NCBI RefSeq assembly: GCF_001971585.1
Contig: NZ_CP019323.1
Coordinates: 2,098,053-2,162,052 of the forward strand
DNA length: 64,000 nt
Direction: 5' to 3'
From: Companilactobacillus allii
GTDB lineage: Bacteria > Bacillota > Bacilli > Lactobacillales > Lactobacillaceae
This document shows positions 33,777 to 43,168 of the stretch, piece by piece (position 1 is the stretch's first letter; each line of letters starts with the position of its first letter). Both the position numbers and the translations under genes were made by a program. The notes beneath the pieces are model-generated. The model did no database searches. It was not told the origin of the DNA and worked only from the letters and a program-made list of their open reading frames with translations.

Positions 33777-35516
33777 CTAGTCTGTTACTGGATCTGCATC
33801 AGTATCACCTGACTGTTTATCATTTAACTTACCGACGATAAAGTGTAAAGCCTTATCAGCATGTCTTGTTAAATCAATATACTGTTTACCAGTAGTTGTA
33901 ATCATTGAAACATCAGAATGATCAGCTTCTTCTTTCAATGAATCACGCATAGCATCCATTTGTGGAGCCAAAACAACAACATCCATATCAGGTAGTAAAT
34001 CACTATGTGCACCATAAGCTGCGGCTGCAGCTTCAACAGGCAAATCTTTTTCTTTAGACATCTTGTTCAATGCGTTGGCAAGAATACCTGAAGTACCACC
34101 ACCAGCACAGATAACTAAAATATTTAGTTCTTTTTTATCTTTTGTTAGACCTAAAGGAATATCACCTGCTGCTGTAGCGACAACAGCTGATGTATCGGCA
34201 TTTGGATCAACTCCATTTTTCTTTGCTTCTGCTGCTTTATCTGCCTCTTCGGCAACCTTTTGAGCATCATAGGCTTTGAAGAATGGATAGTAGAAGATAA
34301 AATCAACGACCAACAGTAAGAATACCAAAATTAAAGCTTGAATTGAGAATCCAGTACCCATGTACAATCCAATAGGACCCGGTGTTGTCCATGGTAAGTT
34401 ATAGATAAATCCGTTCATCCCCAAATGATCAATGAAGAATTTGAATAACCATACGTTCAAGATTGGTGTTAATAGAAATGGAATAAAGAATACGGGGTTC
34501 AAAATTAATGGGGCACCAAACAAAATGGGCTCATTAACACCGAATGAAACAGGAATTGCTGCCGCACGACCAACAGCCTTTAACTCACTTGATTTAGCCA
34601 TCAATGCAAACATATAAGTAATTACTAATGTTGCACCAGTACCACCAAGTGTGGCAACAAAGTATTGTGTACCTTGTGCTAATACATCTGTAGCGTGTCC
34701 GCCAGTTTGAAACATCTTTAAGTTGGCTTCAACGTTTGATAAATAAATAGCTGTAACAGCTGGTTCAACAATTGATGGACCTTGAATACCAATGAACCAG
34801 AAGAATGCCATAGCACCATAGATAATTGCCAAACCGACATAACCATCAGCGGCAGTAAACAATGGAGCCAATACTTGAATGATCCAAGCAGCTAAGTTAG
34901 TACCTGTTGCTGCACGGAACGCAATATCAAATATTGCAAAAACAGATGTTGATAATGCAAATGGAATAATATTTGCGAATGCTGATGAAATATTCTGTGG
35001 AACTGCATCAGGCATCTTGATTGTAATATGATTCTTAAAACATACATAATAAAGATTTGGAACAATAAAACCAACTAAGAATGCGGCCAATAGACCTTTA
35101 GTACCCATGTAACCTGTTGTAAAGAACAAACCAAGTTTATTATTAAATGGGTCAACGGCAACTAGTAAGAATGCAATTTGTGCTGCAAACATAACTGAAG
35201 CTGTGGGAATTTGGTTAATCTTAGCTAACTTCAAATTTTTACTCTTTGTAAGTGCTCTAGCAACGTTAGCAGCTGCCATTAATGATAAGACACCCATTGA
35301 GTAGTTATAAACCTTTAATAATCCATCACTAACATTTGTTGGCCAGTAAAAACCCCAAATATTAGGAACGTTTGCTACAAGTAAGAACAAACTGGAAAAG
35401 ATGATGATCGGCATTAACGAAATAAAACCATCACGAACAGCTTGTAGGTATATGTTAGCAGATAATTTCTTGAAAAATGGTTGAGCTTTTTCAATTTGCT
35501 TAACAATTCCGTTCAT
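33777..35516 (-). CDS. lacE: PTS lactose-family subunit IICB, copy 1
   Basis: A fused permease of 579 residues from ATG 35516 (behind GAGGGGAG). The IIC membrane domain (about 1-430) has GVNEPILFGAPLILNPVFFIPF and WTTPGPIGLYM. After a short Ala-rich linker the IIB domain has its Cys in ILVICAGGGTSGILANALNKM. With LacF it imports and phosphorylates lactose or a similar beta-galactoside. It is the last gene of the lacT1-lacF1-lacE1 unit, which lacks its own phospho-beta-galactosidase. Confidence 0.92.
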   Translation of the reverse strand: MNGIVKQIEKAQPFFKKLSANIYLQAVRDGFISLMPIIIFSSLFLLVANVPNIWGFYWPTNVSDGLLKVYNYSMGVLSLMAAANVARALTKSKNLKLAKINQIPTASVMFAAQIAFLLVAVDPFNNKLGLFFTTGYMGTKGLLAAFLVGFIVPNLYYVCFKNHITIKMPDAVPQNISSAFANIIPFALSTSVFAIFDIAFRAATGTNLAAWIIQVLAPLFTAADGYVGLAIIYGAMAFFWFIGIQGPSIVEPAVTAIYLSNVEANLKMFQTGGHATDVLAQGTQYFVATLGGTGATLVITYMFALMAKSSELKAVGRAAAIPVSFGVNEPILFGAPLILNPVFFIPFLLTPILNVWLFKFFIDHLGMNGFIYNLPWTTPGPIGLYMGTGFSIQALILVFLLLVVDFIFYYPFFKAYDAQKVAEEADKAAEAKKNGVDPNADTSAVVATAAGDIPLGLTKDKKELNILVICAGGGTSGILANALNKMSKEKDLPVEAAAAAYGAHSDLLPDMDVVVLAPQMDAMRDSLKEEADHSDVSMITTTGKQYIDLTRHADKALHFIVGKLNDKQSGDTDADPVTD

Positions 35517-35553
35517 AATTCTTACTCCCCTCAAAATTTAATATCTTTTTTAT

Positions 35554-35901
35554 CTATTTCATACCAAGCTTTTGCTCAATTTTATTGATACGATCATATT
35601 CATCAATAAAGAACTCAACTTGATCTTTTAACATCATCGTTGTCATCAGTGTATCTTGACCATGAACCATAATGAATGTGACATCCATATCCATACCACC
35701 AGCTTCATTAGCTAGAAGCTTTGTTTGTTCATTATGAGCATCGACGATTGATTGATTGGACTCCTCCAAAAACTTACGAGCTTCGTCAATTTCACCATCA
35801 CGAGCTTTATTTAAAGCCTTGATCAAAGCTGTTTTTGCATCCCCTGCATAAGCAACGATTGCGAATCCTGTCATTGATATTTCTTCTTTTGTAACTGCCA
35901 T
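35554..35901 (-). CDS. lacF: PTS lactose-family subunit IIA, copy 1
   Basis: A 115-residue all-helical IIA(Lac) protein. The phospho-His is in TFIMVHGQDTLMTTMML, and the metal-site Asp in GMDMDVTF. It is very close to copy 2 at 40299, which points to duplication of the operon. It lies between its antiterminator and its IICB partner. Confidence 0.93.
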   Translation of the reverse strand: MAVTKEEISMTGFAIVAYAGDAKTALIKALNKARDGEIDEARKFLEESNQSIVDAHNEQTKLLANEAGGMDMDVTFIMVHGQDTLMTTMMLKDQVEFFIDEYDRINKIEQKLGMK

Positions 35902-35915
35902 AATAATTACCTCAC

Positions 35916-36770
35916 TTAATTATTTGCTTTCTCTTGTGTTAATCGTTGAATATGAATTATAAAGTATAGAAGTTCGTTACCACTCAATTTCTTATCTAGT
36001 TTAAGTTGAAGTTGTTCATAGATATTCTTAGCAATATCAAACGATTTTGGATACGCTTTCATCATTTCTGACTCAAGTTTCTCATTTAATTTATCGTTAT
36101 CCTTACTCGGTGTATCCAATCTACCTGCCAAATATTGGAGATGAATCATGAATCTGTCATAATAATTTGCATTATCATCAAATCTGATAATATTATTTTG
36201 ACCCAAAACATCTTTAACAACTTTATTAATATCGATTGTTTGTTTCTTATTCAACTTTCCTTCTTTTGACTCTTCACCTTTTGCGTTAATAAAATGCAGT
36301 GCAATACTTTTCATTTCTGATTCTGGAAAATCAACATTCAAATTTTTATTAATTACATCTAATCCGTAACTAGCAATTAAATATTCTCTTGGATATTGAT
36401 TACTCATATCAGGAACAACACTTTCAGTATATGTATCTGCTAGAAATCTCTGGTAAGCCCCATAAATGTGATCACTTAAAGTAATATAAACGTAATCTAG
36501 TACGTTGTAATTGAATTTTCTTTTAGCATAATCAATAATTTCATAAGTAGTCGTAACCACATCTATTGGAATGTCTTTCATTAAAAAGTACAAATTTTGT
36601 TGAGATTCCTTAGTGTTCAAATAAAAAATCTTTTCAATTCTATCAGTATCAATATCCGCACCCTTTGATTTCCCAAAGGCAATCCCTTTGCCCTTCACAA
36701 TAGCCTGACGCTTGTCTCCTAGGTTGACTAACGCACTGTTATTGTTAAAGACTTGGGCTATCTTTACCAT
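35916..36770 (-). CDS. lacT: BglG/LacT-family transcription antiterminator, copy 1
   Basis: A PRD antiterminator of 284 residues from ATG 36770, which has AAGGGGGG in front. The RNA-binding CAT domain (about 1-55, IAQVFNNNSALVNLGDKRQAIVKGKGIAFGK) is followed by two PRD domains whose histidines are phosphorylated by the PTS. It should bind the leader at 36793-36897 and prevent termination when its sugar is present. Confidence 0.92.
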   Translation of the reverse strand: MVKIAQVFNNNSALVNLGDKRQAIVKGKGIAFGKSKGADIDTDRIEKIFYLNTKESQQNLYFLMKDIPIDVVTTTYEIIDYAKRKFNYNVLDYVYITLSDHIYGAYQRFLADTYTESVVPDMSNQYPREYLIASYGLDVINKNLNVDFPESEMKSIALHFINAKGEESKEGKLNKKQTIDINKVVKDVLGQNNIIRFDDNANYYDRFMIHLQYLAGRLDTPSKDNDKLNEKLESEMMKAYPKSFDIAKNIYEQLQLKLDKKLSGNELLYFIIHIQRLTQEKANN

Positions 36771-36792
36771 CGCTTTCCCCCCTTTCTGCACA

Positions 36793-36897
36793 AAAAAGCG
36801 AGACTACCAGTATTGTAAAAAAGTCTGGCATTAACTATGTTATATGCCCGTAACTTTAATTACAATACTTAGTAATCTCGCCTAATTTAATAGTAAC
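36793..36897 (-). promoter_or_regulatory. Antiterminator/terminator leader of lac operon 1
   Basis: On the minus strand the conserved block GTTACTATTAAATTAGGCGA (36897 downwards) leads into a hairpin. Its arms, GCGAGATTACTAAGTATTG and its complement, are followed by TTTTTT (down to 36793). This is the mutually exclusive antiterminator and terminator layout controlled by LacT. The same block recurs twice upstream of the second lac operon. Confidence 0.8.
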
Positions 36898-36929
36898 GAT
36901 TTACTTTGCTTTATTTTTTCAACAAGTTC

Positions 36930-36968
36930 ATTGTATAACACAATACACCATTTGTAAACGTTTACAAA
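36930..36968 (-). promoter_or_regulatory. Promoter and cre site of lac operon 1
   Basis: A -35 TTTACA (36958-36953) and -10 TACAAT (36935-36930) with 17-base spacing are overlapped by the perfect 18-bp palindrome TTTGTAAACGTTTACAAA (36951-36968). That fits the CcpA cre consensus. Catabolite repression of the operon is therefore expected. Confidence 0.85.
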
Positions 36969-36990
36969 CATCTAATTTACAAAAGTAAAC

Positions 36991-37027
36991 AAAAAGTCCC
37001 CAAAAGTTAACAGCTTTTGGGGATTTT
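36991..37027 (-). terminator. lacG terminator
   Basis: TCCCCAAAAG (36997-37006) pairs with CTTTTGGGGA (37014-37023), followed by TTTTT on the minus strand. It separates the two lac operons. Confidence 0.88.
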
Positions 37028-37067
37028 TCATTTTATATTTCACTTCTAGGGGGAAGTCAAAATATAA

Positions 37068-38492
37068 TTAATCTTCTATTTCATGTGTTTCACTAAGTTT
37101 CTTAAACCAAAAGGCACTCTTTTTAACGTAACGCTTTTGTGTTGGAAAATCGACAAAGAATAATCCATAACGCTTACTATAACCATTGGTCCATGAGAAT
37201 TGATCTTGTAGTGACCAAATGAAATATCCTTTAACATTGGCACCGTCTGAAATCGCATCAGCAATAGCACCAAAGTACTTCTTCAAGTAGTCAATTCGTT
37301 TAGGATCATCAATGATTGTTTCATCTGTGGCATTCTCTGGTAGTTCTTCTTTAAGACCAATCCCGTTCTCTGTTACATAAGTGGCTGGTACCAAAGGATA
37401 TTCATCATGAATCCTCATAAGGATATCATGCATCCCTTTGGGATAGATTGGCCAATCCCAATCAGTTGTTTCAACATCATCTGGTTTTTTCTCTTCACCA
37501 ATTCCATGGATTCGAGAAACTGAAGTTCCTTTAGCACCTGTTCCATTATGAACAGTCTCTGATGCACCATCGTAAGCGCGCAACCATTTACTAAAGTAAT
37601 TATTTACACCAACAAAATCAAGCTTATGGGCAGCCGCACTGATTTCTTTCATCTCTGAATCAGAATATTTAAACATAGGTTGATCATTAGCATCAAGAAT
37701 TTCTTTAACTAAATCAAGTGTTTCTTGATGATATTTTCCGGCTAGTGTTCCATCCAAATATAGTCTATTTTCAAACGCATCTTGTAATGCGGCAGCATGC
37801 TTGTCTTCTTTACTATCACTATATGGATAAACTGTCTGAAGTGCGTGAACGATTCCAATTTCACCGCCTAAATTCATGTCTTTATATGCATTAACAATTC
37901 TAGCATGGACAAGAATCTGATTGTGTTCTGCTTGGAAAGTCTTATCGAAACGGCCTTTTTCAGCAGGTGGGAATGTTCCAGAAGTATATTGTTGAATAGC
38001 CATTGATGTTGGTTCATTAATAGTGATCCAATGAGTAACCTCAGGGAATTCTTTGAAACAGTATTTGGCATAAGCTAGGAAGTCATCAAGCATTTCTTGA
38101 CTCAACCAGTCTCCAGCTTCATGTAATCTTTCTGGTGTATCAAAATGATGCAAGGTTACATAGGGAACAATATTATGTTTTTCACATGAGGCAAATAACT
38201 TATGATAATAAGCAACTCCACGTGGTTCTATTTTTCCAGCACCATCTGGGAATATACGTGACCAAGCAATAGAAACTCTAATAACTTGAACTCCATATTC
38301 CTGTGCTAGTGTTAAGTCTTCATCATAGCGATGATAAAAGTCAGCTGCAGGATCTGGACTGAATCTACCTTGTTTCTCTAAGAAATCATCCCAAAGAACA
38401 CGCCCCTTGCCATCTTCTTTAGTAGCACCCTCGACTTGATATGCGGCACTTGCGCCGCCCATTAGAAAATCTTTTGGTAATGTTTTACTCAT
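37068..38492 (-). CDS. lacG: 6-phospho-beta-galactosidase (GH1)
   Basis: This enzyme hydrolyses lactose-6-phosphate into galactose-6-phosphate and glucose. The 474 residues follow the LacG pattern from the start ([20 protein letters not shown]). The acid/base Glu is in [10 protein letters not shown], the nucleophile Glu in YVTENGIGL, and the phosphate-binding Ser/Lys/Tyr set in [15 protein letters not shown]. It is the last gene of lac operon 2. Since operon 1 has no hydrolase, LacG may serve both permeases. No tagatose-6-phosphate genes are in the window. Confidence 0.92.
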   Translation of the reverse strand: MSKTLPKDFLMGGASAAYQVEGATKEDGKGRVLWDDFLEKQGRFSPDPAADFYHRYDEDLTLAQEYGVQVIRVSIAWSRIFPDGAGKIEPRGVAYYHKLFASCEKHNIVPYVTLHHFDTPERLHEAGDWLSQEMLDDFLAYAKYCFKEFPEVTHWITINEPTSMAIQQYTSGTFPPAEKGRFDKTFQAEHNQILVHARIVNAYKDMNLGGEIGIVHALQTVYPYSDSKEDKHAAALQDAFENRLYLDGTLAGKYHQETLDLVKEILDANDQPMFKYSDSEMKEISAAAHKLDFVGVNNYFSKWLRAYDGASETVHNGTGAKGTSVSRIHGIGEEKKPDDVETTDWDWPIYPKGMHDILMRIHDEYPLVPATYVTENGIGLKEELPENATDETIIDDPKRIDYLKKYFGAIADAISDGANVKGYFIWSLQDQFSWTNGYSKRYGLFFVDFPTQKRYVKKSAFWFKKLSETHEIED

Positions 38493-38528
38493 TTATATCC
38501 TCCTCAGTAAAGCGTTTTCACTAATTAA

Positions 38529-40283
38529 CTATATATGTTCTTTTACAAACTTCAAGGCCATATCAGGATCTCGTGTTAAAGCAATGTATTCCTTACCTGA
38601 CGTTGTGGCTAATTTAGCACCATACTTATCAGTTATTTTCTTAACATTTCCTTTCATACTATCCATTTGTGGAGCTAAAATGACCAAATCCATATCTTGA
38701 ATCATATTCATATCTTGACCATAAGCACGTGCAGCAGCGGATAATGGTAAATCACGATCTTTAGCAATTTTATTCAAAGCATTGGCTAAAATACCAGACG
38801 TTCCACCACCGGCACATATAACCATAACTGCAGTTTCTTTTGTAAATCCAGCATTTATTGATGCTGCATCATCAACTTTTTCTACTGTGGCACTAGCTCC
38901 AGAACTTGCTGTAGCCATGACCGTTCCATCAGCTGAAACTTCTACATCAGAATCATTATCATCATCAATAGCATTTTCTTCATCAGAATCAAGATTCAAA
39001 CCTACTTCTTTAGCTTTCTTTGCTTCTTCTTCAAGCATTTGACCATCGTAAACTCTCATGAATGGGAACCAGATGAAGACATCGATTACTAAACTCAATA
39101 ATACGAATACAAATGATAATGGAGCAAATCCAGTACTTATTAAAATACCAATTGGTGCTGGAATGACCCAAGGCATAACGTACATCATACCGTTCATACC
39201 CAGTGTGACAATAAAGAACTTGTACAAACAAATATTAACCATTGGTGTAAGGATAAATGGAATAAAGAATACAGGGTTCATAATAATTGGAGCACCAAAC
39301 AAAATTGGTTCGTTAACTGAGAATGCAACTGGAATAAATGAAGCTTTACCAATAGCTTTCAGTTGTTTTGATCTGGCAAGTAATAAGAACATAAATCCAA
39401 GAACAAAGGTTGATCCTGTACCACCCATGTTCATAACATAATCTTGTGTGTTTTGAGCAAGAATATGTGTGGCTTGTTGGCCAGCTTGGAATAACTTCAA
39501 GTTAGCTTCAGTATTTGTAATTTCAATAGCTGCAACGGCTGGGGCAACAATTGATGGTCCTTGAACACCTACGAACCAGAAGAAAGCCATAGCACCGGCA
39601 ATAATTGCAAGACCAATGTATGAATCACTAGCTGAAAAGACAGGTGCTAAAAGTGCAACGATCAATTCTGGCAAGTTCTTACCAGTTGTACTCATGAGTA
39701 AGAGTGAAAATGCCCAGAAAGCTGTAACTGATAGAGCCATAGGAATAACATCTTTAAAAGTCTGAGAGATATTCTGTGGTACCTGTGGAGGCATCTTGAT
39801 AGTTACATTATTTTTAATACAAACATAATATATATTAGGAACAATTAAACCTACAAGATATGATGCAATAAGTCCTTGTGTACCCATGTATGTAAGATCA
39901 GCGCCACCTTTGTTTTGAACAATAGCACAAATGATAAAGGCAATTTCAGAAGCCATAATAATTGAAACGGAATTCATCTGATTTGTCTTTGGTAAATCAA
40001 GATTCTTTGCATCAGTAAGGTTCTTAGCAGTTGTAGCAGTAACAAACAATGCTAGTAGACCCATCGAATAGTTATAAGCAATAAGTAAATTACTTTCGAT
40101 ATTTGATGGCCAATAAAAGCCCCAAGCATTTGGTAAGTACGTTACTAATAAGAATAATGACGAGAACAAGATGATAGGCATTGCAGCAATAAACCCATCA
40201 CGAATAGCAGAAACATAAATGTTGGCGGCAAATTTTTCAAATACCGGTCTCATTTTTTCAATCTTAGACGTTAAAACATCCAT
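38529..40283 (-). CDS. lacE: PTS lactose-family subunit IICB, copy 2
   Basis: A 584-residue paralogue of the IICB at 33777, with IIC landmarks FSVNEPILFGAPIIMNPVFF and a IIB Cys in VMVICAGGGTSGILANALNKI. The linker between the domains is unusual: about 60 residues with a strongly acidic stretch (DSDEENAIDDDNDSDVEV) absent from copy 1. ATG 40283 is the better start, behind AGGAGAT. It sits between lacF2 and lacG. Confidence 0.92.
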   Translation of the reverse strand: MDVLTSKIEKMRPVFEKFAANIYVSAIRDGFIAAMPIILFSSLFLLVTYLPNAWGFYWPSNIESNLLIAYNYSMGLLALFVTATTAKNLTDAKNLDLPKTNQMNSVSIIMASEIAFIICAIVQNKGGADLTYMGTQGLIASYLVGLIVPNIYYVCIKNNVTIKMPPQVPQNISQTFKDVIPMALSVTAFWAFSLLLMSTTGKNLPELIVALLAPVFSASDSYIGLAIIAGAMAFFWFVGVQGPSIVAPAVAAIEITNTEANLKLFQAGQQATHILAQNTQDYVMNMGGTGSTFVLGFMFLLLARSKQLKAIGKASFIPVAFSVNEPILFGAPIIMNPVFFIPFILTPMVNICLYKFFIVTLGMNGMMYVMPWVIPAPIGILISTGFAPLSFVFVLLSLVIDVFIWFPFMRVYDGQMLEEEAKKAKEVGLNLDSDEENAIDDDNDSDVEVSADGTVMATASSGASATVEKVDDAASINAGFTKETAVMVICAGGGTSGILANALNKIAKDRDLPLSAAARAYGQDMNMIQDMDLVILAPQMDSMKGNVKKITDKYGAKLATTSGKEYIALTRDPDMALKFVKEHI

Positions 40284-40298
40284 GATCACATCTCCTTT

Positions 40299-40652
40299 TT
40301 AATTATTTTTTATATCTAACTTTTCTTCAATTTTATTAATTCTTTCATACTCATCAATAAAGAATTCAACTTCATCTTTGAGCATCATCGTAGTCATTAA
40401 TGTATCTTGACCATGAACCATGATAAAAGTAACGTCCATGTCCATCCCGCCTGCTTCATTAGCAAGTAGTTTTGTTTGTTCATTATGAGCATCGACAATG
40501 GATTCGTTAGCAGATTCAACTAACTTCTTTGCTTCGTCTATTTGCCCCTCTTTTGCTTTATTCAAGGCATTGATCAAAGCTGATTTAGCATCTCCTGCAT
40601 ACGCAACAATAGCGAATCCTGTCATTGATATATCTTCTTTTGTAACTGTCAT
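40299..40652 (-). CDS. lacF: PTS lactose-family subunit IIA, copy 2
   Basis: A 117-residue IIA(Lac) protein nearly identical to copy 1 over most of its length, with the same MVHGQDTLMTTMMLKD active-site helix. It accepts phosphate from HPr and passes it to the IIB domain of the adjacent IICB. Because the copies are so alike, they may be interchangeable between the two permeases. Confidence 0.93.
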   Translation of the reverse strand: MTVTKEDISMTGFAIVAYAGDAKSALINALNKAKEGQIDEAKKLVESANESIVDAHNEQTKLLANEAGGMDMDVTFIMVHGQDTLMTTMMLKDEVEFFIDEYERINKIEEKLDIKNN

Positions 40653-40682
40653 AAAACTACATCTCCCTGATTATTTTCATTT

Positions 40683-41537
40683 TTAATCTTTCGTATCTTC
40701 TTGAATTAATCTTTGAATATGAATAACAAAGTACAATAGCTCATTACTTCCTAATTTGTTTCCCAATCTTTCTTGTAGTTCATCATAGATTTGTTTTGCA
40801 ATCTCGAATGATTCTGGATATGACTCCTGCATTTCCTTTTCAAATTTTGGACTCAAGACATCGTCACCATCATCAGGCTTATCTAGCCGGCCGGCTAAGT
40901 ATTGCAGGTGAATCATGAATCTATCGAAGTAATTCCCATTGGAACCTAACCTAAATATTTTATTATCACTAAGTATCTTTTTGACTATGTCGTTAATATC
41001 TTGGCTTTCATCTTGTTTCAACTGTCCTTCTTCAGGTTCTTCACCTTTAGAATTAATGAAGTGAAGTGCTAGTGCTCTGATTTCTGATATTGGAAATTTA
41101 ATTCCAAGATTATTTTGTATTACTTCCAACGCATACCTAGCAATTGCATACTCTGTGGGATATTGAGCCTCCATGTCAGGAATTAGGTTTTCCTTATATG
41201 TTCCTTTGTTAAATCGTTTCGTTGATTCTAATATGTGGTCACTCAATGTAATGTACGCATAATCTAAAACGCTATAATCAAACTTCTTATTACCATAATC
41301 AATAATTTCGTAAGTAGTTGTAACAATATCTATTGGAATATCCTTCAATAGAAAATATAAATTCTCTTGTGATCCTTTGGTATTCAGATAAAATATTTTT
41401 TCGATTTTATCTGTGTTAACTTTTGAACCCTTATGTTTGTTAAAAGCAATTCCATTACCTTTGATGATAGCTTGGCGATGATCTCCTATATCAGCTAAAA
41501 CGCTGTTGTTATTAAAAACTTGTAATATATTTACCAC
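40683..41537 (-). CDS. lacT: BglG/LacT-family transcription antiterminator, copy 2
   Basis: A 284-residue antiterminator with a CAT RNA-binding domain (ILQVFNNNSVLADIGDHRQAIIKGNG) and two PRDs. It begins at GTG 41537 behind GGAGGGGG. It is the first gene of the lacT2-lacF2-lacE2-lacG operon and lies behind two consecutive antiterminator/terminator leaders. Confidence 0.92.
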   Translation of the reverse strand: MVNILQVFNNNSVLADIGDHRQAIIKGNGIAFNKHKGSKVNTDKIEKIFYLNTKGSQENLYFLLKDIPIDIVTTTYEIIDYGNKKFDYSVLDYAYITLSDHILESTKRFNKGTYKENLIPDMEAQYPTEYAIARYALEVIQNNLGIKFPISEIRALALHFINSKGEEPEEGQLKQDESQDINDIVKKILSDNKIFRLGSNGNYFDRFMIHLQYLAGRLDKPDDGDDVLSPKFEKEMQESYPESFEIAKQIYDELQERLGNKLGSNELLYFVIHIQRLIQEDTKD

Positions 41538-41576
41538 TTTTATTTCCCCCTCCCTTTTTTATATGTGCATTCTCTG

Positions 41577-41657
41577 CACAAAAAAGAGACCACTGGTAAC
41601 ATGGTAATAATTCAAACAACCATGACACCAAGTGATCTCGCCTAATTTAATAGTAAC
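41577..41657 (-). promoter_or_regulatory. Antiterminator/terminator leader of lac operon 2, proximal copy
   Basis: The conserved block at 41657-41634 on the minus strand (GTTACTATTAAATTAGGCGA and four further bases) opens into a terminator. Its stem is GAGATCACTTGG pairing with CCAGTGGTCTC, followed by TTTTTT. Confidence 0.8.
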
Positions 41658-41672
41658 AACTCACCGTCTCAT

Positions 41673-41740
41673 AAAAAAAGAGACCACCAGCATTTCGATA
41701 AATCGAAGTGCAAAGTGATCTCGCCTAATTTAATAGTAAC
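41673..41740 (-). promoter_or_regulatory. Antiterminator/terminator leader of lac operon 2, distal copy
   Basis: A second module with the same block (41740-41717) and a different hairpin, GAGATCACTTTGCACTTCGA pairing with the segment that ends GGTGGTCTC, then TTTTTTT. Transcripts from the promoter meet this terminator first, then the proximal one. Confidence 0.8.
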
Positions 41741-41777
41741 AATTCACTAGAGCTATTCATTTCTTTCAACAGCTCCT

Positions 41778-41815
41778 AGTATAGGACAAACCATCCCTTT
41801 TGTAAACGGTTACAA
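41778..41815 (-). promoter_or_regulatory. Promoter and cre site of lac operon 2
   Basis: A -35 TTTACA (41806-41801) and -10 TATACT (41783-41778) with 17-base spacing, overlapped by TTGTAACCGTTTACAA (41800-41815), which fits the cre consensus. The arrangement is the same as in lac operon 1. Confidence 0.85.
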
Positions 41816-41834
41816 TTGAATTCTTTCTATTTGT

Positions 41835-43151
41835 TTAGCATAACTCAGTAATAAAACAGTCATAATAAATCTCCATCATCATCTGCCAATCACTGAATTG
41901 AAGCCATTCATCGCCTTTATGAGCGATTCCTTTTTGGCCCGGAAATGAAGGACCAAATGCAACAATATTGGGTAATGCTCTAGCATATGTAGCACCAGTT
42001 GTCGTAACAGGAGTTCCATCGAGTCCAGTATCCTCTTCATATATATTGGAGAATTGCTTGATATATTCTTGATTCTTCTCACTAAGCTTGGATTGGAAAC
42101 TACGATTAACCGTAATTGACATCCCATCCTTCAATTGAGATTTCAGTTGACTTAATACTTTATCTTCAGTGATTGAAATAGGATAACGCATTGAAATGTT
42201 AAACGACAATTTGTTGTTCTTTTTTTCAATTTTATATAGTGACAGTTGCAAACTACCAGATTCTTCATCCGCAAAATCTAATCCCAGATTCTTACCATCT
42301 GTTTGCTTAGAGATTTTGGCCGATAACCACATGAAGAAATCTCCAGTTTGACCTGCTAAACCTACCCAATTATCAGCAATCTTTGGTAACACATTATCCG
42401 CCATATCAGGAGCGTTGCTTGGTGCCTTTTTACCAGTAAATTCCTTCCAAGTCCCATCACTAAGTTTGAATTTAGCATAATCTGGAATATAGCTACGATC
42501 AAATTGACCTGATATAGATTCAATCTGATCGATTGATCCATCTGATATATCTTGTGAAATCGTCAAATCAACTAAACCACGTTCCCCATAAACAATGGGA
42601 AATTTACAATCTGGTGTATATCCGGCATAAGGAGGTTTTTGTTCATTTAAATAATAAGGGATATCACGACTACCAGACTCCTCATCCGTACCAAACATAA
42701 TACGTACTCGCTTATTTAACTTAATTCCTTGAAGCTTGATTAAATATAATGCAAATAATGTCGACATTAATGGTCCCTTATTATCTAATACACCACGTCC
42801 GTACATCATATTATCAACCTTAGTCAATTTGAATGGCGGATAAGACCAATCATCCTCAACATCGACCACGTCTGTATGTCCCAATACACCAAAATATTCT
42901 TCAGCATTCTCTGGACCATATTCAGCCCAACCGACACAATCAGATACACTACCAGTTCTAAATCCTAGTTTTTCAGATAGATTCAACATATAATCCAAAG
43001 CATTTTTTGGACCAATACCAAATGGTGCCTTAAAGGTCTTATTTCCGTTTACACTAGGAATCTTAATCAATCCATCTAAATATTCTAGAAATTCACTTTT
43101 ATGTTCATCAAATAATTCTTGAAAATCAGGTCTAACTTCATTCATTTCCAT
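41835..43151 (-). CDS. M20-family dipeptidase/peptidase
   Basis: A zinc-dependent M20 peptidase of 438 residues related to PepV/Sapep dipeptidases. Metal ligands are visible in LGHTDVVDVED, GRGVLDNKGP, FGTDEESGSRD and GIAHKGDEW, so it looks active. It is the last gene of the glycosylasparaginase operon, 17 bases behind the M42 gene. No terminator follows it, and the lac operon 2 promoter begins almost at once. A role in trimming imported or transported peptides is likely. Confidence 0.87.
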   Translation of the reverse strand: MEMNEVRPDFQELFDEHKSEFLEYLDGLIKIPSVNGNKTFKAPFGIGPKNALDYMLNLSEKLGFRTGSVSDCVGWAEYGPENAEEYFGVLGHTDVVDVEDDWSYPPFKLTKVDNMMYGRGVLDNKGPLMSTLFALYLIKLQGIKLNKRVRIMFGTDEESGSRDIPYYLNEQKPPYAGYTPDCKFPIVYGERGLVDLTISQDISDGSIDQIESISGQFDRSYIPDYAKFKLSDGTWKEFTGKKAPSNAPDMADNVLPKIADNWVGLAGQTGDFFMWLSAKISKQTDGKNLGLDFADEESGSLQLSLYKIEKKNNKLSFNISMRYPISITEDKVLSQLKSQLKDGMSITVNRSFQSKLSEKNQEYIKQFSNIYEEDTGLDGTPVTTTGATYARALPNIVAFGPSFPGQKGIAHKGDEWLQFSDWQMMMEIYYDCFITELC

Positions 43152-43168
43152 ATTAAATTTTCTACCCC

